Below, in pieces: positions 56,021 through 64,000 of a stretch of DNA of 64,000 nucleotides (the first letter of the stretch is position 1; every line of letters begins with the position of its first letter). Source of the stretch: CAWCTB01 sp963798275 (GTDB lineage Bacteria; Acidobacteriota; Terriglobia; Terriglobales; Acidobacteriaceae); assembly GCA_963798275.1 (NCBI GenBank), contig CAWCTB010000030.1, forward strand, positions 196,337-260,336, written 5' to 3'. Made by a program: the position numbers and the translations under genes. The notes under the pieces were generated by a model. That model was not told where the DNA came from. It saw only the letters and a program-made list of their open reading frames with translations, and made no database searches.

Positions 56021-56507
56021 TCGCCTGACCTCCCTCACAGCCGCTTCGTCCGGCCTTTGGCGCGAACCAACCCACAAGTCGGCTTGTAGCCCGTGCTCCT
56101 CTTATTGATTCCTGGGCCGCGGCTACATCTTCATTATCTCTGGCGTGCGACCCGGCGGGCTGTGATCCCTCTCGCAAGGCGTTGTGACGCGCGCCGCAAT
56201 TTCGACCGGGCGCGAGGGTTCCCATGGTTCGTAAGATTTCCCAACCTCACGATTCCGGTTACGCAGACGGCTGTCGTGCCATCCGGCGATCAATTCACCC
56301 GTAGGCAAGGGGTCACGGACCGCGCCGCTCTTGCACCCTCTCTCTGGTCAGCATCCCGCGGTTGTCGCCCGCGGCCAGCGTGTTCAGCGCCGTGACACCG
56401 CGAGTGGGAAATCCCCCTGTCCGCTTTAGCGGACGGCAGGGGCGTTCGTAACGGACTCGTTGGGGTTTGATTTATGATCGGCTGGCAATTCGAAAGGCTG
56501 ATCAAAC
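56021..56507. other. Divergent intergenic region with one REP-like hairpin
   Basis: These 490 bases separate the minus-strand hypothetical gene from fdhE. Near 56414-56441 a long interrupted stem (CCCCTG, GTCCGC, TTTA loop, GCGGAC, CAGGGG) has the TTTA loop of the two-hairpin repeat family. No gene was found. A promoter for the formate dehydrogenase operon is expected but not identified. Confidence 0.45.
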
Positions 56508-57320
56508 GTGTCTACCGTCACCGTGTCTAAGGGCCCGCCTTGGACAAAGCGCACCGCGCGCGCCGCCTGGCTCGCCGAACAAAGGCCCTGGGCTGCCGAG
56601 TTGCTCCTTTTCTACCTGCGCATCCTCGAATTCCAGAAGTCCGTCTTTGACCGCGCCCCAGCCCCAAGTCCAACAACAGACACGCACTCCCCCGATCTGC
56701 GCCAGTCGCTGGATCTCGCTGCCGCGGCAACTTTCCTGCCTGCTTTGCTGAAAACCGTGCGGCAGTATGCCCCGGAAAAATTGCGCCAGGAAGCCGAAAA
56801 GTTCAGCCACCTCTCGCCGGAACAAGTCCAGGCCGTGCTGCGTGCCGCCCTCATACCGGCCTCTGCCGAAGATCCCGCCGCCTTCTTCCCGCGCGCCGTC
56901 CTGCAGCCCATGGCCGAGCGGATCGCCTCCTCCGGTCCCGCCGAACATCCCACCGTCGCCGGCAACAAGTGTCCACGCTGCCAGGGTGAGCCCCAACTCG
57001 CCATCCTCCGACCGGAAGGCGACGGCGGCAAGCGCTGGCTGCTCTGCTCCCTGTGTCAGACAGAGTGGGAGTTCTACCGCGTTCTCTGCCCCAATTGCGG
57101 CGAGCGCGACCATGCCAAGCTGCCGCGCTTCGCCGGCGAGGGCAATGGTTCGGTTCGCGTCGAGGCCTGCGACTCCTGCCGCGCTTACCTCAAGTCCTTC
57201 GACCTGACCGTGGACGGACTCATCATCCCCCTGGTCGACGAAATTGCCACCGCTCCCCTCGACATCTGGGCAGCCGAAAAAGACTACCGTAAGATGCGGC
57301 TCAACCTGCTTGGTTTCTGA
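56508..57320 (+). CDS. fdhE: Formate dehydrogenase accessory protein FdhE
   Basis: This 270-residue cytosolic rubredoxin-like chaperone is needed to mature Tat-exported formate dehydrogenases. Four Cys pairs bind iron or zinc: KCPRCQGEP (about 154), CSLCQTEW (about 182), CPNCGERD (about 198) and CDSCRAYLKS (about 224). The C-terminal DLWAAEKDYRK-like segment (DIWAAEKDYRKM) is conserved. It is the first gene of the formate dehydrogenase operon, about 250 bases before the catalytic subunit. Confidence 0.9.
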   Translation: MSTVTVSKGPPWTKRTARAAWLAEQRPWAAELLLFYLRILEFQKSVFDRAPAPSPTTDTHSPDLRQSLDLAAAATFLPALLKTVRQYAPEKLRQEAEKFSHLSPEQVQAVLRAALIPASAEDPAAFFPRAVLQPMAERIASSGPAEHPTVAGNKCPRCQGEPQLAILRPEGDGGKRWLLCSLCQTEWEFYRVLCPNCGERDHAKLPRFAGEGNGSVRVEACDSCRAYLKSFDLTVDGLIIPLVDEIATAPLDIWAAEKDYRKMRLNLLGF

Positions 57321-57567
57321 GGCAAAACAGCGATTCGCTTCCCGATAAAGATTGCAACTTCCTGATTGACCAGCGCGTTCCCCGCGGTGTACGCTCCTTA
57401 CCGTTTGTTCCGTTGCAAGGCTCCCGTGTAGTACGAGTGCCCGGTAGAGTTTGTGAATCGGACATACGCCAATTCGCTGCATTCTTCTCCGAGCGTCCCC
57501 CACAGCGCTCTTCTTCTGGACTATTCGCATCCAACATTCAAGCAATGTCCCATTGGAGGTCGGTGCC

Positions 57568-60500
57568 ATGGATCTCTCTAGGCGTACTTTCGTCAAGACT
57601 GGACTGGCCGGTGTTGTCGGACTCACGGCCTTCGGCTTCGATGTTCAGCCGCTTCTCGCGCAGGCCGGAGCGCTGAAGATTTCCCGTACAACCGAGACCC
57701 GCAGCACCTGCCCTTATTGCGCGGTGAGCTGCGGCGTCATCATTCACACCATCGGTGACAAGGCCAAGAATGTCACTCCTGCGGTTGTGCACGTCGAGGG
57801 CGACCCTGATCATCCCATCAATCGCGGCACCCTCTGCCCCAAGGGAGCCTCCCTGCAGCAGGACATTCAGAACCAGCGCCGGATTCTCAAGCCCCAGGTG
57901 CGGCGTCCGGGCTCCGACCACTGGGAAGACATTCCCTGGGACCAGGCCATCGACGAGATCGCCCACTGGACCAAGAAAACTCGCGACGCCACCTTCATCG
58001 AGAAAGACGCGCAGGGCCGCACCGTCAACCGCCTTGAATCCATCGCCTTTACTGGCGGCTGTACTGACACCAACGAGTTCAATTATCTCGTCGTCAAGAC
58101 CATGCGCAGTCTGGGCATCGTGGGGCTGGAAAACCAGGCAAGAGTTTGACACGGGCCCACGGTCTCAAGTTTGGGACCAACTTTCGGGCGCGGGGCCATG
58201 ACCAACGGCTGGATCGACATCAAGAACGCCGACATGATGTTGATCATGGGTGGCAATCCGGCGGAGAATCACCCCTGCGGTTTCAAATGGGCGGTCGAGG
58301 CCAAGCGCAATCGCAACGCCAAACTGATCGTCATCGATCCGCGCTTCACCCGCACCGCGTCGCAGGCCGACCTCTTCGTGCAGATTCGGGCCGGTTCCGA
58401 CATCGCCTTCCTGGGCGGTGTCATCAACTATACTTTGCAAAACGACCGCGTCGCCAAGGAATACCTCGTCAACTACACCAACGCCGCCTTCATCATCAAG
58501 GAAGGCTTTAAGCTTCCTGACGACGGCTTGTATTCCGGTTTCGATCCGGCGACCAGCAGTTACAACAAGTCCACCTGGAATTACGAAGCCGGCGGCAATC
58601 TGACCGGCAAGACCGCGACGGGAGAAGCCCACCCTCCTGCCGCTGCGCCAGTCGCGCACGCCGCAACGCCCCCGCCTCCGCCGTCGCTGCCGCCCGACGT
58701 CGCCTACGATCTCGACCTGCAGCACCCGCGCTGCGTCTACCAACTGCTGAAGCAGCAGTACTCCCGATATACCCCCGAGATGGTGGAGCGCATCACCGGC
58801 ATCCCCCAGGAACAATTCCTCAAGGCGGCCGACATGTACACCTCCATCCGCAAGGATGGCGACACCAAAAAGGTTGGCACCATCATCTACGCGGTCGGCT
58901 GGACCCAGCATAGCTTTGGCACCCAGATCATCCGCACCGCGGCCATGCTGCAGTTGCTGATGGGTAACGTGGGTCGCGCCGGCGGTGGCGTAAACGCCCT
59001 GCGCGGCCACTCCAACATCCAGGGCGCGACCGACATGGCGGGCATCTTCGACATCCTGCCCGGCTATCTGAAAATGCCCAGCCCCGCCGACACCGACTTG
59101 AAAGCTTACCTGGAGCGGACCACTCCCAAGTCCGCCAAGCCCAACCAGTGGGATTCCTTCAATTACTGGTCCAACACTCCTAAGTTCACCGTCTCCTTCC
59201 TCAAGGCCATGTACGGTGACGCGGCCACCAAGGACAACGACTTCGCCTTCCATTACTTGCCCAAGATCGACCGCCGCCATTCCTGGACCGAAATCTGGGA
59301 CGAGATGTACCGCGGCAGCGTCAAGGGGTTCTTTGCCTTTGGCATGAACGGCGTCATGATCGGACCAGACTCGCAGAAGAACATCGATGCCCTCAAGAAA
59401 GCCGACTTCCTGGTCGTCTGCGAGATTTACCCCGACGAAACCAGCTCCTTCTGGCAAGCTCCCGGCATCAAGCCGGAAGAGCTGAAGCAGATCAACACCA
59501 CCGTCTACCGTCTGCCCGGAGCCGGCTTCGCCGAGAAGGATGGCACCTTCGTCAATTCGGCGCGCTGGTTGCAGTGGAAGCATGCCGCGCTTGCGCCGCC
59601 GGGGGATTGCCGCCTCGACCAGGACATCCTGGCCCAGATCTTCCTCAGGATTCGCGAACTCTACAAGCAGGAAGGTGGCGCCTTCCCTGACCCCATTTTG
59701 CATGCCTCCTGGAACTACACTCTTCCCGCCCATCCTTCGCTCACTGAGGTGGCGAAGGAGATCAACGGCAAGGCCCTGGCCGACATCAGCGACGAGAAGA
59801 CCGGGGTTTCCCTGAAGTCCGCTCAGCAACTGCCCGGGTTTGCCATGCTGCGCGACGATGGCACTACCATGTGCGGCAATTGGCTGTATTGCGGATCGTG
59901 GACCGAAGCGGGATCGATGCAGCAGCGCCGCGGAACCGAAGATCCTTCCGGACTGGGAATCTACCCCAACTGGGGATGGTCCTGGCCCATGAATCGCCGC
60001 GTCCTCTACAACCGGGCGTCTTGCGACCTTTCCGGCAAACCCTGGGACCCGCAGCGCAAGCAAGTCTGGTGGAACGAATCGGCCCAGAAGTGGGCGGGCA
60101 ACGACGTTCCCGACTTCAAACCCGACTCCAAGCCCCAGGACCACATGGGACCTTTCATCATGCTTCCTGAGGGCGTTGGCCGCCTCTTTGTTCCTCTCGC
60201 CGGCCTCGCCGACGGCCCCTTCCCCGAACATTACGAGCCCATCGAGAGTCCCATCGCCAATCCCCTGCACCCCCAGCAGTCGAACAATCCCGTCGCCAAA
60301 AAGTTCAAGACCAATATGGACAAGTACGGCACGGTGCAGGAGGGCTACAACCTGGTGTGTACTACCTACCGCCTCACCGAGCACTACCACTACTGGACCA
60401 AGAACAATCCCATGAACGTCGAATTGGTGCCGGTGCCCTTCATCGAAGTTCCCGCGGAGCTGGCCGATCAGATGGGAATCCGGGGAGGCGAAAAGCTCAA

Positions 60501-60747
60501 AGTCACCAGCGCCCGCGCCGAATACATCGCTAAGGCCATGGTCACTAAGCGCATCAAGCCCATGATGATCGACGGCAAGAAAACCTATCAGATCGGAATT
60601 CCCATCCACTGGGGCTTCCTCGGGATTTCCGAAGATGAGGGCCGCACCGCCAAAACGCCGGCCAATTTGTTAACCCCTACCGTCACCGATCCCAACGCGT
60701 TTACGCCGGAATTCAAAGGCTTCCTGGTGAAGCTGGAGAAGGCATAG
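57568..60747 (+). CDS. fdnG: Formate dehydrogenase-N-like catalytic subunit, selenoprotein (UGA 58147-58149 = Sec)
   Basis: This molybdopterin enzyme of about 1,059 residues oxidises formate in the periplasm. The Tat signal is DLSRRTFVKTG at residues 2-12, and the first [4Fe-4S] cluster is STCPYCAVSCG with NRGTLCPKG. At 58147-58149 a TGA lies in frame exactly where FDH has catalytic Sec/Cys: ENQARV-U-HGPTV, followed without a shift by GRGAMTNGWIDIKNAD. A hairpin just after it resembles the SECIS of E. coli fdnG. The rest contains the molybdopterin-binding domains and a proline-rich insert near 58640-58690. ATG 57568 follows GGAGG. An automatic annotation would split it into two genes at the TGA. 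Confidence 0.93.
58161..58178 (+). promoter_or_regulatory. Bacterial SECIS-like hairpin directing selenocysteine at UGA 58147
   Basis: GGTCTC and GGGACC form a 6-bp stem (one G-U pair) around the loop AAGTTT, 11 bases after the UGA. Position, stem length and the GU in the loop match E. coli fdnG/fdhF SECIS elements, which bind SelB. Confidence 0.75.
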
Positions 60748-60757
60748 GAGGCATGAG

Positions 60758-61675
60758 ATGAGCGATCGCGGCACACTTCGCATTCAGCAGATCTCAGCCC
60801 ATCCTGGCCCGGTTCCGGGTGAGGGCATGCAGCGGCAGGAGCAGGTCTGCAAACTGATCGACACCACCACCTGCATCGGATGCAAAGCCTGCGAGGTGGC
60901 CTGCGTCGAGTGGAACGACATGCCGTTCCAGGAGACGTACTTCGACAACACCTACCAGACCATGCCGGACACGGACTGGAATTACTGGAACCTGATCAAG
61001 TTCAACGAGAGCGAGCACTCCGACGGCAGCTTCGCCTGGCTGATGCGCAAGCACCAATGCATGCACTGCGCCGATCCCGGCTGTCTGCGCGCGTGTCCCG
61101 CCGACGGCGCTATCGTGCAGTACTCCAACGGCATCGTCGACTTCCAGCAGGAAAACTGCATTGGCTGCCAGTTCTGCGTTTCCGGTTGTCCCTTCAACAT
61201 TCCCAAATTCAACCCCAGCACCAAGAAGGTGTACAAGTGCACCCTCTGCTCCGATCGCGTGGGTGCCGGACTCGAGCCCGCCTGCATCAAATCCTGTCCT
61301 ACCGGCTGCCTGCACTTCGGCACCAAGGACGACATGAAGGCCCTGGCCGAGACCCGCGCCAAGCAACTGCGCGACGTGTCCGGCTTTAAGGATGCCGGCG
61401 TCTACGATCCGGAGACCATTGGCGGGACCGGCGTCATCTATGTTCTGCACGACATCAACAATCCCGAGAAGTACGGCAACCTGCCCAAGAACCCGCGCAT
61501 TCCCCTGGCCTTCACCGTTTGGAAGAGCTTCTTCAAGCCCATTGGCCTCTTCGGCGCAATGCTCGGATTTGTCGGCGTGGTCATGCACTACGTCTTCGAA
61601 GGTCCGCGCCGGGTACAACCCACGCCGCCGGTCAAGTCCATCGATCCGCCGCCGGAAAAAGGGAAGGAGAACTAG
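60758..61675 (+). CDS. fdnH: Formate dehydrogenase iron-sulfur (beta) subunit
   Basis: This 305-residue subunit passes electrons from the catalytic subunit to the cytochrome. Four [4Fe-4S] motifs are visible: CIGCKACEVAC (about 37), CMHCADPGCLRACP (about 100), CIGCQFCVSGCP (about 134) and CTLCSDR...CIKSCPTGC (about 160). A C-terminal helix (FGAMLGFVGVVMHYVF, about 266-281) anchors it in the membrane with the active domain outside. It starts 10 bases after the catalytic gene. Confidence 0.95.
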   Translation: MSDRGTLRIQQISAHPGPVPGEGMQRQEQVCKLIDTTTCIGCKACEVACVEWNDMPFQETYFDNTYQTMPDTDWNYWNLIKFNESEHSDGSFAWLMRKHQCMHCADPGCLRACPADGAIVQYSNGIVDFQQENCIGCQFCVSGCPFNIPKFNPSTKKVYKCTLCSDRVGAGLEPACIKSCPTGCLHFGTKDDMKALAETRAKQLRDVSGFKDAGVYDPETIGGTGVIYVLHDINNPEKYGNLPKNPRIPLAFTVWKSFFKPIGLFGAMLGFVGVVMHYVFEGPRRVQPTPPVKSIDPPPEKGKEN

Positions 61676-62413
61676 ATGGCTACCTCTGCTAACCGTTTCG
61701 TCCATCGCACCAATGCCATCGACCGTCTCGGGCACACCACCGTGTACGCGGGCGAGCTCTTGCGCCATCCCGTCTACACCCGCTTCCTGCACTGGATGGT
61801 GGGTATCTTCTTCTTCCTCGCCCTGCTCTCTGGCTTCGGCATCTACCTGCCCTGGATCTTCCGCTTCTTCACTCCCCTGTTCGGCGGCGGAGCCATGACC
61901 CGCTTCCTGCACCCGTGGTTCGGGCTAGCGTTCGTTATCTTCTTCGCCCTGCAGCTTCTCAACTGGTTGGCCGTCATGCGCTGGACCCCGTCCGACTCGC
62001 GCTGGATGAAGCGCATGAAGGCCTACGTCCGCAACGAAGAGCCCATGGAGCCCAGGGATGTCGGCTTCTTCAATGCCGGCCAGAAGCTACAGTTCTGGGA
62101 GATCGTCTGCGGCTGCGTCGCCTACGTCATCACCGGCGTGATCATGTGGTTTCCCACCACCTTCGGACGAATCCTGGTCTCGATCTCCTACGTCATCCAC
62201 GATTTGTCCGCGCTGATCATGCTGTTTGGCATCTTCTTCCACATCTACCTCAGCACCTTCGGCGAGCCCGGCACCATCCAGGCCATGACCCGCGGCACCG
62301 TGAGCGAAGGCTGGGCCTGGACTCACCATCCGGGCTGGTACGAAGAAGTCACCGGCCGCGATCCCTACGAAGCCATGGAGCAAGAGCGCCGCCGCCTGGA
62401 GGAGCCAAAGTAG
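61676..62413 (+). CDS. fdnI: Formate dehydrogenase cytochrome b556 (gamma) subunit
   Basis: This 245-residue membrane subunit carries haem b and reduces quinone. Four helices are evident (about 36-60, 77-97, 140-165, 178-202), with likely haem ligands His in YTRFLHWMVG, RFLHPWFGL, SYVIHDLSA and FFHIYLSTFGEPG. It starts directly after the fdnH stop. A soluble C-terminal tail (HHPGWYEEVTGRDPYEAMEQER) is rich in charge. With the other two subunits it forms a respiratory formate-to-menaquinone path. Confidence 0.93.
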   Translation: MATSANRFVHRTNAIDRLGHTTVYAGELLRHPVYTRFLHWMVGIFFFLALLSGFGIYLPWIFRFFTPLFGGGAMTRFLHPWFGLAFVIFFALQLLNWLAVMRWTPSDSRWMKRMKAYVRNEEPMEPRDVGFFNAGQKLQFWEIVCGCVAYVITGVIMWFPTTFGRILVSISYVIHDLSALIMLFGIFFHIYLSTFGEPGTIQAMTRGTVSEGWAWTHHPGWYEEVTGRDPYEAMEQERRRLEEPK

Positions 62414-62881
62414 ATCGCCGTTTTCCGGCTCGCAGTGTCGAAACTATGACGGTTTCATAGTTGCTGCAGACTATCGGCCGTCTTGAAAGCCTTTTAGGTA
62501 GAGCTGGCCTTCAGGCCAGCATCTATAGCTCCGGCCCCGAACCATCAAAGCCCGCAGGGCGACCAGCATGCCAGCCCAGCGCGCAGCGCAGCGAGTGCCG
62601 GGTAGGCGCGCAAAATCCCTGGTCCCACAGCGACGGCACACACTCTTCAGCGCTGGGTGAACTGCAAAATGAAGGTGGGTCCTTTAGTGCGGTTTCACAG
62701 TCGCTGTAGACCACGCACCGTCTTGAAAGGGCATGGCTTCAGCCGTGCCGTTATAGCCAGAGTGGCGAACTCGGGCTCTAGCCGCCCTGCGGGATCGCGG
62801 TCTACATCTTCAGCTGAAACTGCTGTAGAGACGACAGGCATTTTCCCCCAAACCAATTCAGGGACACAAGAATTCAGCTCA
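62414..62881. repeat. Cluster of palindromic repeats (copies D and E)
   Basis: This 470-base gap has no gene. Copy E is CTGGCC-TTCA-GGCCAG (62504-62519). Copy D is GGCATGGC/GCCGTGCC (62730-62749) plus CGGGCTCTAGCCGCCCTG (62772-62789). Each is preceded by a block of the form GGTTTCA(T/C)AGT(T/C)GCTG ending in CGTCTTGAAAG (about 62450-62489 and 62691-62729), so the repeat unit is longer than the hairpins alone. An AACTATGA/TCATAGTT hairpin (62441-62461) also lies just after the fdnI stop. Confidence 0.7.
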
Positions 62882-64000
62882 TCAACGCTGCGCCGTCAGA
62901 TTGCTCTGGAATGACTTCTCTGGAACCTCGATCGGCGGCACAATCGCCCCGCCCATGCTGGGGGATTGTTCCGATGCCACCGTTGTCGGGGGCGCGACGT
63001 GCTGAATATCCAGCAGAAGAATCCTGCTGTCGGAGTGGTAGCTTTCGCCCGAAGCGGTTTTCGCCTCGAACACCGGATTGTCGCTGCGCAAATATTCCTG
63101 CCGTCTCACCGACGAATCGCCCGTCAGGTTGGCGGCGACAAAATCGCGCTCCGCATCCACGTTGGGGTCGATCGTGTGGTTGATCAAATGCCCACGCTTG
63201 GCGATTTCAATCGCCACATCGTGGGTGGCGGCGCCCGCCCAGATGGGCGTCCCATTCATCGTGGAACCCGTTTTCCAGATGCGGAGATGATGACGCCGCG
63301 AAACCACGGCGCCCGGATCGGGCAGCGCAAACGAATAATCCTGCACTCTTCCAAACAGGTAAAACCTGGCCATTGGCAAACTCGTGTCTTTGGTTCCATG
63401 CTGCGCCAGGTGCCACACGAAGGACGGTCTCCATCGATCGGTCTTGATCCATCCCGCCCGCTCGAACGCTTCCTGCAAATCTTGTTGTTGGGCGACAAAA
63501 ACCAGGTTCACCATGTCGCCCTCGCGTCCCTCGCCATTGAAAATACGCGGCGGCAGATACTCCATCATCTCGCCCAACTCGGAAGAATTTTCTCGCGATC
63601 GTGCTAAGCCTGCCGATAGCAAAGAAGTCGGCCCCGCGATCTGCGCAGTGATTTCCGTACTCTTCAGCACCGTGCTGCTGTGCCCGCGCGTGAGCAGGAA
63701 AACCGGTGTCGCGGGCAGAAAAATCAGGCTGGTCGCGATCATCGCCCCCACCATCAGCTTGGTTCGCGAGCCTCCCTTCACTTCCTTGCTGGCCCGCAAC
63801 TCCACCCGTTCGCCATTGGCCAGCTCTACCGAATCCAGTTTTAGCGAGACGTTCCCGCCTATTCCCAGGATCCGTCTCCCCTTAACTCCAGTGACGGTTC
63901 CGCGGGCCATGGTTCCGGCCTTGATAACCGTGAAGCCGCCAACGTTTACATCTCTCACTACCACAAATTCCAGCGGGTCTCCCACCCGGGCGTGGGCCGA
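62882..64000 (-). CDS. LssY_C-domain protein (C-terminal part, continues past the window)
   Basis: The frame is open to the right edge, so the N-terminus is missing. The visible 370 residues begin with a beta-rich region (DPLEFVVVRDVNVGGFTVIKAGT), one hydrophobic segment (MVGAMIATSLIFLPATPVFLL), and a C-terminal domain resembling LssY_C: GDMVNLVFVAQQQDLQEAFERAGWIKTDR, ARFYLFGRVQDYSFALPD, RHHLRIWKTG and WAGAATHDVAIE. The domain occurs in membrane-linked proteins of unclear role, sometimes fused to PAP2 phosphatases. No catalytic function can be assigned here. Confidence 0.75.
   Translation of the reverse strand, partial: SAHARVGDPLEFVVVRDVNVGGFTVIKAGTMARGTVTGVKGRRILGIGGNVSLKLDSVELANGERVELRASKEVKGGSRTKLMVGAMIATSLIFLPATPVFLLTRGHSSTVLKSTEITAQIAGPTSLLSAGLARSRENSSELGEMMEYLPPRIFNGEGREGDMVNLVFVAQQQDLQEAFERAGWIKTDRWRPSFVWHLAQHGTKDTSLPMARFYLFGRVQDYSFALPDPGAVVSRRHHLRIWKTGSTMNGTPIWAGAATHDVAIEIAKRGHLINHTIDPNVDAERDFVAANLTGDSSVRRQEYLRSDNPVFEAKTASGESYHSDSRILLLDIQHVAPPTTVASEQSPSMGGAIVPPIEVPEKSFQSNLTAQR

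Noticed and set aside
58147..58149. The TGA as a real stop giving two truncated formate dehydrogenase genes
   Set aside because: The frame is unchanged, the conserved sequence continues on both sides, and a SECIS-like hairpin follows, so selenocysteine is the better reading.
58165..60609. A minus-strand frame of 814 codons opposite the formate dehydrogenase gene
   Set aside because: It is a shadow of high-GC coding sequence. Its translation is compositionally odd (His/Gly/Asp-rich) and matches nothing, while the plus strand encodes a conserved enzyme.

Overview
The window looks like a GC-rich soil Acidobacteriota chromosome segment (Koribacter/Terriglobus-like Acidobacteriia is my best guess, an inference). 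The reasons are the PEP-CTERM proteins, the phoH-ybeY-corC-era order, NtrY/NtrX-type regulators, a lysine-rich H1-like protein, a PUFA/PKS-like lipid megasynthase, and many short palindromic intergenic repeats. It is mostly protein-coding on both strands. I saw no rRNA, no convincing tRNA, no CRISPR array and no prophage.

Layout. 1-265 is the start of a Tat-exported protein, probably a vanadium haloperoxidase. 431-1538 is a complete IS630-family element whose transposase needs a -1 frameshift. 1684-1956 is rpsT. 2335-3878 holds two tandem PEP-CTERM paralogues, each behind a near-perfect sigma-54 promoter. 4324-8265 is a housekeeping block (phoH, ybeY fused to a CorC-like gene, era). 8430-13360 on the minus strand holds an NtrX/NtrY-like two-component pair, an endonuclease III-like glycosylase and a TPR protein. 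13783-18583 holds a Na+-type ABC exporter pair and trpG/trpE, which are separated by a four-helix-bundle gene between inverted repeats. 18769-26911 on the plus strand holds glutamate dehydrogenase, pgsA, an AMMECR1 protein, an isoaspartyl peptidase, a Cys/Met-metabolism PLP enzyme and a LysM lytic transglycosylase. 27158-33558 holds the H1-like protein, DUF4239 and DUF3800 genes, and an arylsulfatase with its radical-SAM maturase.

The most distinctive region is 55291 down to 33840, all on the minus strand: a membrane iron-sulfur ETF:menaquinone oxidoreductase, etfB, etfA, an acyl-CoA dehydrogenase, a megasynthase of about 3,100 residues (KS-AT-KS-5xACP-KR-DH), a single-chain eukaryote-type acetyl-CoA carboxylase of about 1,880 residues, and a phosphopantetheinyl transferase. 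Together they look like a self-contained pathway: carboxylate the extender unit, activate the carriers, build a fatty or polyketide chain, then oxidise it and pass the electrons to the quinone pool. All five carrier domains have Thr where the phosphopantetheine-bearing Ser should be.

The right end (56508-62413) is a formate dehydrogenase-N-like operon: fdhE, a selenocysteine-containing catalytic subunit with an in-frame UGA and a SECIS-like hairpin, an iron-sulfur subunit and a cytochrome b subunit. An LssY_C-domain protein runs off the end.

A caution on quality: about 17 single-base indels interrupt otherwise well-conserved genes (era, ntrX, the megasynthase, the carboxylase and others), often near homopolymers. 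I read most of them as sequence errors rather than decay, and report those genes as whole loci with the breakpoints noted.
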